Below, in pieces: positions 1-7,393 of a stretch of DNA of 43,655 nt. This DNA is from Actinomycetes bacterium (GTDB lineage: Bacteria; Actinomycetota; Acidimicrobiia; Acidimicrobiales; Acidimicrobiaceae). The notes under the pieces are model-generated. The model ran no database searches. It saw only the letters and a program-made list of their open reading frames with translations, and was not told the origin of the DNA. The position numbers were made by a program, and so were the translations under genes. Numbering within the stretch: position 1 is the first letter of the stretch; each line of letters begins with the position of its first letter. The stretch covers positions 1 through 43,655 of the forward strand of contig JAKAEN010000001.1 of the NCBI GenBank assembly GCA_021818355.1, read 5' to 3'.

Positions 1-55
1 CGACCTCCTGAAACCGCTCGCTCTGAAGCTCTTCTTGCTCACTGGTCTTGTTCAC
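1..55 (-). CDS. N-terminal fragment of an unknown protein
   Basis: A GTG at 55..53 opens a reading frame that runs leftwards off the window edge, starting (M)NKTSEQEELQSERFQEV. Only 18 codons are visible, so no function can be given. The start is chosen because a TAAAAT box lies exactly 6 nt before it, an arrangement seen at other probable leaderless genes in this window. The composition (rich in Glu, Gln, Ser) is plausible for a real N-terminus. It lies downstream of ppa on the same strand, about 90 nt away. It could be spurious. Confidence 0.3.
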   Translation of the reverse strand, partial: MNKTSEQEELQSERFQEV

Positions 56-61
56 AACTTC

Positions 62-67
62 ATTTTA
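62..67 (-). promoter_or_regulatory. Candidate -10 box (TAAAAT) of a leaderless gene
   Basis: On the minus strand TAAAAT is followed by 6 nt and then GTG. A transcript starting about 7 nt after the box would begin at the start codon. No Shine-Dalgarno sequence is visible. No convincing -35 element was found. Confidence 0.3.
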
Positions 68-143
68 GCGCGCATCCTGTATTTCCACTATTCGGATAGG
101 AGAAACCATGCGGATACGCCGGAGGCCGCGGGCCGGAGATGCG

Positions 144-629
144 TTAGTGGCCGCCGCCGAAGCGCTCGATCGCCGCGGCAAGCTCGCCTTCGGCATTGGC
201 CTTATCGGCAAAGCCCTCGACGTTGGCGAACTTCTTGGGCTCGAGGTCCTTGTAGTGAGCGAAGAAGTGCGAGATCTCGTCCTTCAAGGAGGCGTCGACA
301 TCTCCCACATCCTGGATGCCACCGAAACGCGGGTCACCGTCGATGACGCAAAGGAGCTTGACGTCACGGCCCTTCTCGTCGGACATGACGAAGGCTCCAA
401 CCGCCCGGGCCTTCACATGGCATCCCGGCACGAGCTCGTGCTCGAGGATCAGCAGAGCATCCAGTGGATCGCCGTCCTCACCAAGGGTGTCCTCGATGTA
501 GCCATAGTTGAGCGGATAGGCCATGGGGGTGAAGAGCACCCGGTCGAGCCAAACGGCATTGGTCTCGTGGTCGATCTCGTACTTGATGCGCGAACCCTTG
601 GGTATTTCTATTACGACTTCGAAGGCCAC
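144..629 (-). CDS. ppa: Inorganic pyrophosphatase (family I)
   Basis: Soluble cytoplasmic enzyme that hydrolyses pyrophosphate to two phosphates and so pulls biosynthetic reactions forward. The 161-residue product has the family I opening (FEVVIEIPKGSRIKYEIDHE) and the metal-binding signature EDGDPLDALLI, with the three aspartates of the D-x-D-P-x-x-D pattern. Length matches the bacterial hexameric enzymes (about 160-175). The frame is open further upstream, but GTG at 629 is chosen because AGGAGAGG lies about 9 nt before it and the protein then starts where family members do. It is monocistronic in appearance, between a gene fragment and the Rrf2 gene, both on the same strand. Confidence 0.95.
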   Translation of the reverse strand: MAFEVVIEIPKGSRIKYEIDHETNAVWLDRVLFTPMAYPLNYGYIEDTLGEDGDPLDALLILEHELVPGCHVKARAVGAFVMSDEKGRDVKLLCVIDGDPRFGGIQDVGDVDASLKDEISHFFAHYKDLEPKKFANVEGFADKANAEGELAAAIERFGGGH

Positions 630-737
630 TTGTGACCATCCTCTCCTAGGGGTAAATCCGGCCAACAACAGAATACGGCCGCGAGCGGCGCATGTACCCC
701 GGCAACTGCCGGTTTCGCCTGGTTTGTCCGCTCAGTG

Positions 738-1220
738 CTAGCCGTTGCCCGCGCGGGCGTGCCGGTGGCTGTCCGCCGGCGCTTTGATGAGACCGGCCTC
801 CAGATCGCGGTCCCTTTGTGCAAGCCCCGCCAAGGTAGAACCCGATAGCCCCTTGCGGAAGCTGTGAAGCGCCGCGCGCCAGGATTCGTGGAGCGGGCAG
901 ACGTTCTCCCAATAACAGGGCCCCTCCCCCATCGCGCAAAGGTCCGAGTGGATTTCACCCTCGCCGGCCTCGATCACCTCGAGCACCGAAATGCTGGCGG
1001 GATCCCTCGCCAGCCAGTAGCCCCCGTTGCGCCCGGCGCGAGAAGTTGCCAGTCCGGAACGGACCAGGTCGGCCATGACCTGCGGAGCAAAGCTTGCGGG
1101 GATTGCGGCCTGGTCGGCGACCTCCCTGATCTTGCAGCCCTTTCCTTCCTGGAAGGCGCGGGAAAGGCATATAGCCGCTCGCAGCACGTAGTCGCCGCGG
1201 CGGGAAAGCGTAACGTTCAT
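738..1220 (-). CDS. Rrf2-family transcriptional regulator with three cysteines
   Basis: Predicted winged-helix DNA-binding repressor or sensor of 160 residues. The N-terminus (LSRRGDYVLRAAICLS) and the helix-turn-helix and wing (IREVADQAAIP…GRNGGYWLAR) are typical of the IscR/NsrR/CymR group. Three cysteines, C95, C102 and C108 (C-x6-C-x5-C, followed by PLHE), sit where IscR and NsrR hold an Fe-S cluster, so redox, iron-sulfur or nitric-oxide sensing is likely; the first spacing is one longer than the usual C-x5-C. The ATG is well placed behind AGGAGGG. The gene diverges from the membrane polyferredoxin operon, its probable target. The last 30 or so residues are low-complexity. Confidence 0.9.
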   Translation of the reverse strand: MNVTLSRRGDYVLRAAICLSRAFQEGKGCKIREVADQAAIPASFAPQVMADLVRSGLATSRAGRNGGYWLARDPASISVLEVIEAGEGEIHSDLCAMGEGPCYWENVCPLHESWRAALHSFRKGLSGSTLAGLAQRDRDLEAGLIKAPADSHRHARAGNG

Positions 1221-1306
1221 CCACCCTCCTGAAAAAATCGGGCGTGCCGAATTGACACCCCCAACTTAGAGTGCTTCAATGAACGTTTAGTACGTCAGTG
1301 AACGTT
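1212..1306. promoter_or_regulatory. Three copies of TGAACGTT, candidate Rrf2 operator
   Basis: TGAACGTT occurs at 1280-1287 and 1299-1306 on the plus strand, 19 bp apart (two helical turns), and inverted at 1212-1219, overlapping the Rrf2 start codon. The two plus-strand copies lie directly after the candidate -10 box of the polyferredoxin operon, where a repressor would block transcription; the third would allow autoregulation. The core GAACGTTC at 1300-1307 is itself a perfect palindrome. The repeats are seen; binding by the Rrf2 protein is inferred. Confidence 0.5.
1252..1280 (+). promoter_or_regulatory. Candidate promoter of the polyferredoxin operon
   Basis: A consensus -35 TTGACA (1252-1257) is separated by 17 nt from a -10-like TTCAAT (1275-1280). 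Transcription would start in the TGAACGTT repeats and run into the gene at 1334. Confidence 0.5.
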
Positions 1307-1333
1307 CTAACTAAAAACAGGGGGTGCAGGACC

Positions 1334-2875
1334 ATGACCTTCGTCACGGATCCCAAACAAAAGGCAAAGGCGCCCGATCCCATTGCGGTCGCCGTGCATC
1401 TGCGGACCAAGGCGCCGACCAACACGGTTGGCCACTTCGAGAAGACCGACCCCAAGCTCGATCTCACCCGGATCCCGCTCGTCGGCAAGCTTCTCAAGAA
1501 GCGCTGGCTGCAGTTCGTACTGATCGTTCCCAACCAGATCGTCTTCTGGCTGGTCATCTTCACCGGCCTGCTGGGCACAGTGACTCCGGGCCTCAACTTC
1601 GCGACCGCGATCACCTGGTACATCTGGTTCTGCGTGGTCTTCGTCCTCATGGTGGTCGTCGGACGCGCCTGGTGCTCGATGTGCCCCTTCGGAGGCTTCG
1701 CGGAGTGGATCCAGCGCAAGACCTTCTTCAAGAGGACCCAGAAGGCCCTCGGCCTCGGATTGAAGTACCCGGACCGCCTGGCGCGCCTCGGGCTCATCTC
1801 CTCGGTCGGGACCTTCGTCCTCCTCACCTACATCGAGGAGTTCTTCAACATCGCGGGTCCGGGCACTCCGCATGACACCTCTTTCATGGTCATCGGAATC
1901 GTGCTCTCGGCAACGATCGTCTTTCTCCTCTTCGAGCGGCGCACCTTCTGCCGCTACCTCTGCCCGCTGAGCTCGCTGATCGGCACCGTAGGTGCGGTGG
2001 GAACCTTCGCCGGCTTCCGCACCAAGGACCGCGACGCCTGCCAGGCTTGCGAGACCAAGTCCTGCATGCGCGGTGGCGAGGAAGGCTTCGGCTGCCCCTG
2101 GTACACCTGGCCCGGCAGCGCGGACTCCAACCTCTACTGCGGCCTTTGCACCGAGTGCTACAAGGCCTGCCCCACCAACAACGTCGGTCTCTTCGTGCAG
2201 AAGCCCCTTACCTCGGTGGTCGCCCCCAGCCGCAAGCGCATGGATGTCGCGGTAGTCGCCGCCATCCTGCTCGGCCTGGTGGCCTTCCAGCAGGTGAACG
2301 CCCTCAGCTTCTACGGGACGCTCGACAATTGGCTGAACGCCCACACCGGCTGGCCCCAGTACCCGAACCCCATCGACTACTTCGGCTTCATCGCGCTCTT
2401 CGCCTTCGTCCCCGCCCTTGTCTTCAAGGTCGGTGGGAAGCTCTTCTCGCGAGGCACCATAACCAAGACCGCCGGAACCTTCATGACCAGGCGCAGCGAG
2501 TTCCGCAACTGGTTTGTCGCCGGAATGTACGCCATGGTCCCGATCATCGGTGCGGACTACTTCGCCCGCCAGCTTCCGAAGTTCTTCAAGCACGCCACCA
2601 GGATCGTCCCGGCGGTTGCCCATCCCTTCGGAGTCTCGGTTACCTCCCTCTACAACTTCCGGATCCTGACCGACCCCCGCATCATCGCGGTCCAGGTTGG
2701 CGTGATGCTGCTCGGAGTCGTGGGCTCGATCTACGCCTCGATAAAGATCTCCAGGACGGACCTGGTGCTGGCCAAGCCACGCTCGGTCTCCCCGCGGCTC
2801 TACTTCGTGGCCACCATCGTGGTGATGGGCATAGCCCTCGCCCTTCTCTACATCCCCATGGCAGCGGCTAACTAG
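1334..2875 (+). CDS. Membrane polyferredoxin, NapH/CcoG-like
   Basis: Multi-pass membrane protein of 513 residues with ferredoxin-type cysteines, probably an electron carrier between the quinone pool or a membrane partner and a cytoplasmic flavoprotein. Hydrophobic helices lie near residues 60-82, 95-112, 152-170, 183-201, 303-320, 348-366, 392-410, 450-470 and 488-510. Two paired-Cys motifs of the NapH type are visible (GRAWCSMCPFG, C114/C117; CRYLCP, C206/C210). Two cluster motifs follow: C236-x2-C239-x4-C244-x9-C254 and C269-x2-C272-x2-C275-x3-C279. An earlier in-frame GTG at 1298 lies inside the operator repeats; ATG 1334 with a GGGG/AGGA ribosome-binding region is preferred. The stop overlaps the AGGAGG serving the next gene. 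Substrate and exact role are unknown. Confidence 0.8.
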   Translation: MTFVTDPKQKAKAPDPIAVAVHLRTKAPTNTVGHFEKTDPKLDLTRIPLVGKLLKKRWLQFVLIVPNQIVFWLVIFTGLLGTVTPGLNFATAITWYIWFCVVFVLMVVVGRAWCSMCPFGGFAEWIQRKTFFKRTQKALGLGLKYPDRLARLGLISSVGTFVLLTYIEEFFNIAGPGTPHDTSFMVIGIVLSATIVFLLFERRTFCRYLCPLSSLIGTVGAVGTFAGFRTKDRDACQACETKSCMRGGEEGFGCPWYTWPGSADSNLYCGLCTECYKACPTNNVGLFVQKPLTSVVAPSRKRMDVAVVAAILLGLVAFQQVNALSFYGTLDNWLNAHTGWPQYPNPIDYFGFIALFAFVPALVFKVGGKLFSRGTITKTAGTFMTRRSEFRNWFVAGMYAMVPIIGADYFARQLPKFFKHATRIVPAVAHPFGVSVTSLYNFRILTDPRIIAVQVGVMLLGVVGSIYASIKISRTDLVLAKPRSVSPRLYFVATIVVMGIALALLYIPMAAAN

Positions 2876-2889
2876 GAGGCACAGGAAAG

Positions 2890-4560
2890 ATGACTCTCAC
2901 ACAGCAATCTTCGCGCCTCTCCGAAGCAGGCGCCCTTCCCCAGCACAGCGTCGAGGTTCTCACCGACCGCTGCGCCGGATGCCAGGAATGCTACGTGCGC
3001 TGCCCAACCGCAGCCATCGGCTTCGACGAAATCAACTGGATCGTCACCGTGGACGACGCTCTCTGCGTGGCCTGCGGCCAATGCGAGCGCACTTGCCCCT
3101 TCAGCGCCATAAAGGTGCACGGCGACCCGGAGGTCGAGGCAAGCCATCGCCACGACATCCCTCATCTGTCCATACCGGCCCTGCAGCCGTGGGAGGAGAC
3201 GAGGCGAGGCTTCGAGACCCTCGAAGAGGCCATGGCCGAGGCAGCGCGCTGCCTGCAGTGCCCCGATCCGACCTGCGTCCGCGGGTGCCCCGCCCACAAC
3301 GACATCCCCTCGATGATGCGTTCCGTGGTCGCCGGCGACCTCGACGCCGCGCGGACGGCCTTCGAGCGCACCAGCCATATCGGTTCAATCTGCTCCAGGG
3401 TCTGCAATCAGTCGGCCCAGTGCGAGGGCGCATGCTCGTGGAACCTGGCCGGCACCGAGCCTCTCGCCATCGGCCTGGTGGAGCGTTACGTCTTCGATCA
3501 TTCCAAGCCGCACCTCCCTGCTGCCGCGCCGAGCGGATCGAGCGTCGCCATCGTCGGCTCCGGTCCCGCCGCCTTGGGCGCGAGCTGGGAGCTTGCCGCC
3601 GCGGGCGTCAACGTGACGGTCTACGAGGCCGCGGAGACCCCGGGCGGGCTCCTCAACCACGGCATACCCGAGTTCACTCTTCCGATCGCCAAGGTCACCG
3701 AGCAGTGGGAAACCCTGCAAAGCCTGGGCGTCAAGCTGGTGACCTCGCATCGCGTGGATGAGGCTGAGCTCCAGCAGCTGGGGATCGCGAACAGCGCGGT
3801 CATCCTTGCCCATGGGGCCGGCTCCCCAATTCGCCCACCCGTCAAGGGCATAGACAGCCCCATCGTCAGTGACGCGATGGAGTTCCTCTCCAAGACCGGA
3901 GAGGCGCTCAACGAGATGCGCGATCTTCCCGAGCTCGAGGGCAAGTCGATCCTGGTCATCGGAGCCGGCAACACCGCCATGGACGTCGGGCGCATGGCCA
4001 TTCGCTTCGGAGCCAAGCCGCTCTGCGTGGAGTGGGTGGACGAGCGCTTCGGCAAGGTCCGTCGTGACGAGCTGGCCGAGGCGCGGGAAGAGGGCGTGCA
4101 GGTGAGGTTCCTCACCACCGCCACCACGCTCGAGGGCAACACGGTCACCTTGGTGCGCACCAAGCACGAGGATCCGGCCAAGCTGCCAGAGGTCATCTCC
4201 GGGACCGAAGAGGTCGTCTACGCGGACATGGTCATCCTGGCCCTCGGCTATCGGCTGACCGGCGAGTTTCCCGCCGAGGCTCCAAAGGCTCCGGTCCGCT
4301 ACACTCCTCCGACCCTGATCGACCGGGTCTGGGTGGCCTCGGGAATCTTCAACGGTGTGGACGAAGGTGCCATCGGCAACCTCTCTATCGCCCGCGACGA
4401 CCTGACCCACAAGGCGGCCGAGCCCACCTACTCCAACTTCTACACCGTGGGCGATGCCTTGATCGGCCCGTCCACCGTCGTGGAGGCGATGGCCCATGGC
4501 CGCGAAGCGGCGCGAGCGATCGTCACCACACTGATAAAGAACACGGCGCCGATGCAGTAG
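2890..4560 (+). CDS. Ferredoxin-GltD-like FAD/NAD(P) oxidoreductase
   Basis: Cytoplasmic iron-sulfur flavoprotein of 556 residues. It starts with a 2x[4Fe-4S] ferredoxin domain (C28, C31, C34, C38 and C59, C62, C65, C69). A dihydropyrimidine-dehydrogenase-type Fe-S domain follows (C121, C124, C129, C133 and C168, C172, C178, C182). Then come an FAD Rossmann motif (IVGSGPAALG, about 221-230) and an NAD(P)-binding motif (VIGAGNTAMDVG, about 356-367). It resembles the glutamate synthase small subunit, NfnB and PreT. No glutamate synthase large subunit is nearby, so it more likely passes electrons between NAD(P)H and the membrane polyferredoxin encoded 14 nt upstream. AGGAGG at the upstream stop supports the ATG. 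The true electron acceptor cannot be read from the sequence. Confidence 0.85.
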   Translation: MTLTQQSSRLSEAGALPQHSVEVLTDRCAGCQECYVRCPTAAIGFDEINWIVTVDDALCVACGQCERTCPFSAIKVHGDPEVEASHRHDIPHLSIPALQPWEETRRGFETLEEAMAEAARCLQCPDPTCVRGCPAHNDIPSMMRSVVAGDLDAARTAFERTSHIGSICSRVCNQSAQCEGACSWNLAGTEPLAIGLVERYVFDHSKPHLPAAAPSGSSVAIVGSGPAALGASWELAAAGVNVTVYEAAETPGGLLNHGIPEFTLPIAKVTEQWETLQSLGVKLVTSHRVDEAELQQLGIANSAVILAHGAGSPIRPPVKGIDSPIVSDAMEFLSKTGEALNEMRDLPELEGKSILVIGAGNTAMDVGRMAIRFGAKPLCVEWVDERFGKVRRDELAEAREEGVQVRFLTTATTLEGNTVTLVRTKHEDPAKLPEVISGTEEVVYADMVILALGYRLTGEFPAEAPKAPVRYTPPTLIDRVWVASGIFNGVDEGAIGNLSIARDDLTHKAAEPTYSNFYTVGDALIGPSTVVEAMAHGREAARAIVTTLIKNTAPMQ

Positions 4561-4602
4561 CACCGACGCCGCCAAGCTTCCTTGGATAACTACCGGGAAG
4601 AC

Positions 4603-4667
4603 TCTCCCTTCGAGCCGATTTGGACCTGCACCCCCCCACATTTGGCTCGAAGGGAGATTCCTTTTAA
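4603..4667. terminator. Bidirectional intrinsic terminator with 14-bp perfect stem
   Basis: Arms at 4603-4616 and 4644-4657 (TCTCCCTTCGAGCC and its exact complement) enclose a 27-nt loop containing a run of seven C. TTCCTTTTAA follows on the plus strand. It lies between the convergent GltD-like and enoyl-CoA hydratase genes and probably ends both transcripts. Confidence 0.75.
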
Positions 4668-4677
4668 TAGGATCCCA

Positions 4678-5451
4678 CTACTCGCCGACAAAGTGGGGCG
4701 CGCGCTTCTCCAAGAATGCGCTGATCGCCTCCCTGGCGTCGGCGGACTTGCCGTTTATCGTCTGGCTCAACGCCTCGGCCTCCAGCGCCTCCTCCATAGA
4801 GCGTTCCAATGACGCGTTGAGCAGCGCCTTGGTGAGGCCCATTGCAATCGGGGGACCTTCCGCAAGGCGTACCGCCATTTCGGCGACGGCCGCGTCGAGA
4901 TCCCCGTCCTCCACCACCCGATTTACCAGACCCATCTCCTTGGCTGCGGCCGCGTCGATGATATCGCCGGTGAGGGCAAGCTCCTTGGCCTTGTGCATTC
5001 CGATCAGCCTCGGCAAGAGGAAGCTCCCGCCGAAGTCGACGGACAGTCCGCGCCTTACGAAAATCTCCGAGAACCGCGCGGAGGTGCCGGCGATGATGAT
5101 GTCGCAGCCGAGAGCCATGTTGCACCCCGCGCCGGCCGCGATTCCTGAGACCTTGGCGATGGTCGGCTTGGCGAGGCGGTGAAGGAGCAGGGCAACTTCG
5201 TTGATGCGGCGCATCCGGGAGAGGGTGTCTCCACCGGACAGGTTGGTGCCAGACAGGTCGGCACCAGAGCAGAAGGCTCCCCCGGCACCTCCCAGCACCA
5301 TTACCCGCACCGAGCGATCTTCGGCTGCGTGGCGCAAAACCTCGGTCAGCTCGGTCCACATCTCCGCATTGATCGCGTTCTTCTTGGCGGGTCGATTGAG
5401 CGTCACCTCCAGCACGGCGTCGTGCGGGCGGGTTACAAGTAGGGTTTCCAT
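4678..5451 (-). CDS. Enoyl-CoA hydratase/isomerase family protein
   Basis: Crotonase-fold enzyme of 257 residues acting on acyl-CoA thioesters. The oxyanion-hole segment GGAFCSGADLSG (about 58-69) and GIAAGAGCNMALGCDIIIA (about 103-121) are clear. The segment RRGLSVDFGGSFLLPRLIG carries an Asp (D139) where PaaG-like isomerases and hydratases often do, so a ring or double-bond isomerase role is possible as well as simple hydration. The ATG at 5451 is chosen over an in-frame GTG at 5460 because a TAGCGT box lies exactly 7 nt upstream and no Shine-Dalgarno sequence is seen, so the mRNA is probably leaderless. No beta-oxidation partner is adjacent. Confidence 0.85.
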   Translation of the reverse strand: METLLVTRPHDAVLEVTLNRPAKKNAINAEMWTELTEVLRHAAEDRSVRVMVLGGAGGAFCSGADLSGTNLSGGDTLSRMRRINEVALLLHRLAKPTIAKVSGIAAGAGCNMALGCDIIIAGTSARFSEIFVRRGLSVDFGGSFLLPRLIGMHKAKELALTGDIIDAAAAKEMGLVNRVVEDGDLDAAVAEMAVRLAEGPPIAMGLTKALLNASLERSMEEALEAEALSQTINGKSADAREAISAFLEKRAPHFVGE

Positions 5452-5458
5452 GGCAAAC

Positions 5459-5464
5459 ACGCTA
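5459..5464 (-). promoter_or_regulatory. Candidate -10 box (TAGCGT) for leaderless enoyl-CoA hydratase mRNA
   Basis: TAGCGT on the minus strand is followed by 7 nt (GTTTGCC) and the ATG. The same hexamer with the same 7-nt spacer precedes the DUF4232-like lipoprotein gene near 29900. Confidence 0.4.
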
Positions 5465-5534
5465 GCCTACGAGCCTGCGGTCGGCGGGTTCGTCCAAAGA
5501 TGGATCACCTGGTCACGGAAAGGGGAAGGTCTTG

Positions 5535-5870
5535 GTGGAGGAGCATCCTCCCAGGCGGCACCTCGGCCCGCTACCCGGGGAGGGCGAGATCGTCGACCCT
5601 TCCACCAACCAGGCGGCACTTTGCCGCAAGGTGCACCCCTTCCAGGCCTCCAAGAGCTACCTTTGCCCGGGATGCGGGCAGGACATCCCTTTGGGGATGG
5701 GCCACTACGTGGTGGTCCCCCACTTCGACGCGGGCTCGCGCCGCCACTGGCACGAGACCTGCCTGCGCAGAGCCTTCGAGCGCGGCGCCAAAGCATCCAA
5801 CCACTCCAAGGGGAGGCGCAAGCGGGCGTCGGCTAAGAAGCGCGGTACGCAGACTCCAGAGCAGACCTGA
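5535..5870 (+). CDS. Small Cys/His protein, possible zinc finger (actinobacterial type)
   Basis: Protein of 111 residues with no known activity. C44-x2-C47 (LCPGCGQDIPLG) and the later HWHETC (H71, H73, C76) look like a treble-clef or HNH-like zinc site, and the family is recalled as a common small actinobacterial protein, sometimes annotated 'ATP/GTP-binding' without support. The tail is basic (KGRRKRASAKKRG), which could bind nucleic acid. AAGGGGAAGG precedes the start; GTG 5535 gives better spacing than the adjacent TTG 5532. Its last 38 bases overlap the end of the convergent PLP-enzyme gene. Confidence 0.7.
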   Translation: MEEHPPRRHLGPLPGEGEIVDPSTNQAALCRKVHPFQASKSYLCPGCGQDIPLGMGHYVVVPHFDAGSRRHWHETCLRRAFERGAKASNHSKGRRKRASAKKRGTQTPEQT

Positions 5871-6954
5871 AGTCCTCGTCCAGGTCCGCGATCGCCTCGA
5901 TACCTACGCTTATGCGCACCAGGCCCGGGTCGATGATCTCCCTTGGATGCTTGGCTCTTCGCTCAACCTGCGTCTCCACGCCTCCCAGCGAGGTGGAGTT
6001 GACCGCGATGCGCAGGGAGTCGCAGAAGCGCTCCACCAGATAGGGCGCTCCGGGCAGCACCATCGAGAGCATGGCTCCGGCCTGGCGCATCTGACGCTCG
6101 GCCAGCGCCCGGTAGGGGCTCTTTTCGAGGCCGGGATAGTAGACCTCGCGCACTGCGGGGTGCTCCTCGAGCATGGCCGCCAGTGCCGCCGCGTTGGCCG
6201 AAGCGCGCTCGACCCGCAATGCAAGGGTCCTAAGCCCTCTGAGGGCAAGGAAGGCCTCCATGGGCCCCAGAACGGCACCGTAGCGGGTGCGGTGATCGTG
6301 GAGGAGATCGCCAAGGGCCGAATCCAGGGTGACGGCGACGCCGGCAAGCAGATCGGAGTGGCCGCCGAGGTATTTGGAGGCCGAGTGGACGACGATGTCC
6401 GCTCCGAGGGCCAACGGGTTCTGCAGGATGGGTGTCGCGAAGGTGGAGTCGACACAGAGGCGCGTACGGCTCCGGCGGCAGGCATCGGCCAGCTCGGCGA
6501 TGTCGTACAGCCTCAGCAGTGGATTGGAAGGGGTCTCCACCCAGACCAGGTCGGCTTCGGCCACATGGGCAAGGAAGTCTCCCGTCTCGAGTGCGTCGAC
6601 CTCCGCCAGCAGCAGGTGCCCGGCAGCCTCCTCGTTGCGCAGGAGCGCAAGGGTGCCGGTGTACATGCCGCTCTGGGCAACAACTCGCAGGGGGCGCCTC
6701 AAGCCGTGGGCGGCGACCGCCAGAACTGCCGCCGCAGCGGCGACACCGGAGGAGAAGGCGATCGCGCGTCCACCCTCCAGGGCACCCACAGCCTGCTCGA
6801 ATGCGATCGACGCGGCCTCCTCCTGGCGCGAGTAGATGCGGGAGGTCCCGGCCACATAGGTGGAGGACATGGTCGGAGGGACACTGAGGGGAGCCCCGGG
6901 ATAGCGGTCCGGGCGGCCGCTGTGCACCGCGAGCGTGGAAGGATCAAGGTGCAT
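5833..6954 (-). CDS. Cys/Met metabolism PLP-dependent enzyme (cystathionine gamma-synthase/lyase-like)
   Basis: PLP enzyme of 373 residues, aspartate aminotransferase fold type I, gamma-subfamily. The Schiff-base lysine is K194 in VHSASKYLGGHSD; the phosphate-binding Tyr-x-Arg is Y41-S-R43; LEGGRAIAFSSG and VDSTFATPILQNPL are family hallmarks. Substrate choice between cystathionine gamma-synthase, gamma-lyase, beta-lyase and methionine gamma-lyase cannot be read. The usual Asn-Pro-Thr after the YSR motif is absent (YSRQEEAAS), which marks a divergent member. ATG 6954 has GGGGG about 5 nt upstream. It follows DUF2469 on the same strand (43 nt), and its 3' end overlaps the plus-strand Cys/His gene. 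Confidence 0.85.
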   Translation of the reverse strand: MHLDPSTLAVHSGRPDRYPGAPLSVPPTMSSTYVAGTSRIYSRQEEAASIAFEQAVGALEGGRAIAFSSGVAAAAAVLAVAAHGLRRPLRVVAQSGMYTGTLALLRNEEAAGHLLLAEVDALETGDFLAHVAEADLVWVETPSNPLLRLYDIAELADACRRSRTRLCVDSTFATPILQNPLALGADIVVHSASKYLGGHSDLLAGVAVTLDSALGDLLHDHRTRYGAVLGPMEAFLALRGLRTLALRVERASANAAALAAMLEEHPAVREVYYPGLEKSPYRALAERQMRQAGAMLSMVLPGAPYLVERFCDSLRIAVNSTSLGGVETQVERRAKHPREIIDPGLVRISVGIEAIADLDEDFRSALESAYRAS

Positions 6955-6997
6955 CGTCGCCCCCGTCAGCTAACGAAGCCCGACGCGCCGGAGACGA

Positions 6998-7294
6998 TCA
7001 GATCGGCTCCTTGCGCGGGAGCTCCTCTATGTTCACGTCCTTGAAGGTAATGACCGTCACCCTCTCGACGAAGCGCACCGGGCGGTACATGTCCCATGCC
7101 CAGGCATCCGAGAGGGTGAGCTTCAAATAGGTGCGGGAGCCCTCGTTCAGGGTCTCCACGTTGACTTCATTGGCCAGATAGAAGCGGCGATCCGTCTCGA
7201 CCCAGTACTTGAACATCGCCAGAACGGCGCGGTACTCCTGGTACAGCGCCAGCTCCACATCGGCTTCGAATTTTTCCAGATCCTCGGCGCTCAA
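6998..7294 (-). CDS. DUF2469 family protein
   Basis: Conserved 98-residue actinobacterial protein of unknown function, close to the recalled mycobacterial Rv2901c sequence: MSAEDLEKFEADVELALYQE, ETDRRFYLANEV, DAWAWDMYRPVRFV and VTFKDVNIEEL are shared features. It is acidic and soluble, with no cysteines. The start is TTG, behind GGAAAGGATCGAG. In mycobacteria the gene lies downstream of rplS with lepB and rnhB between them; here it follows rplS directly (99 nt gap), so those two genes are missing at this place. Confidence 0.9.
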   Translation of the reverse strand: MSAEDLEKFEADVELALYQEYRAVLAMFKYWVETDRRFYLANEVNVETLNEGSRTYLKLTLSDAWAWDMYRPVRFVERVTVITFKDVNIEELPRKEPI

Positions 7295-7393
7295 CTCGAT
7301 CCTTTCCGCCCCAAGGGCCAGGAAGCGGGCCTACGGCTGCCGCCGCCGGCCCCAGCGTGCTCCGTCGCGGATGCGCCCGGAGCTGCGCTCGAG

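Noticed and set aside
108-635. Open frame of 175 codons on the plus strand, with AGGAG before its ATG
   Set aside because: It lies wholly opposite the well-supported ppa gene and its translation has no family features; high GC content gives long shadow frames.
1307-2623. Open frame of 438 codons opposite the polyferredoxin gene
   Set aside because: The plus strand carries clear ferredoxin and NapH motifs; this frame has none.
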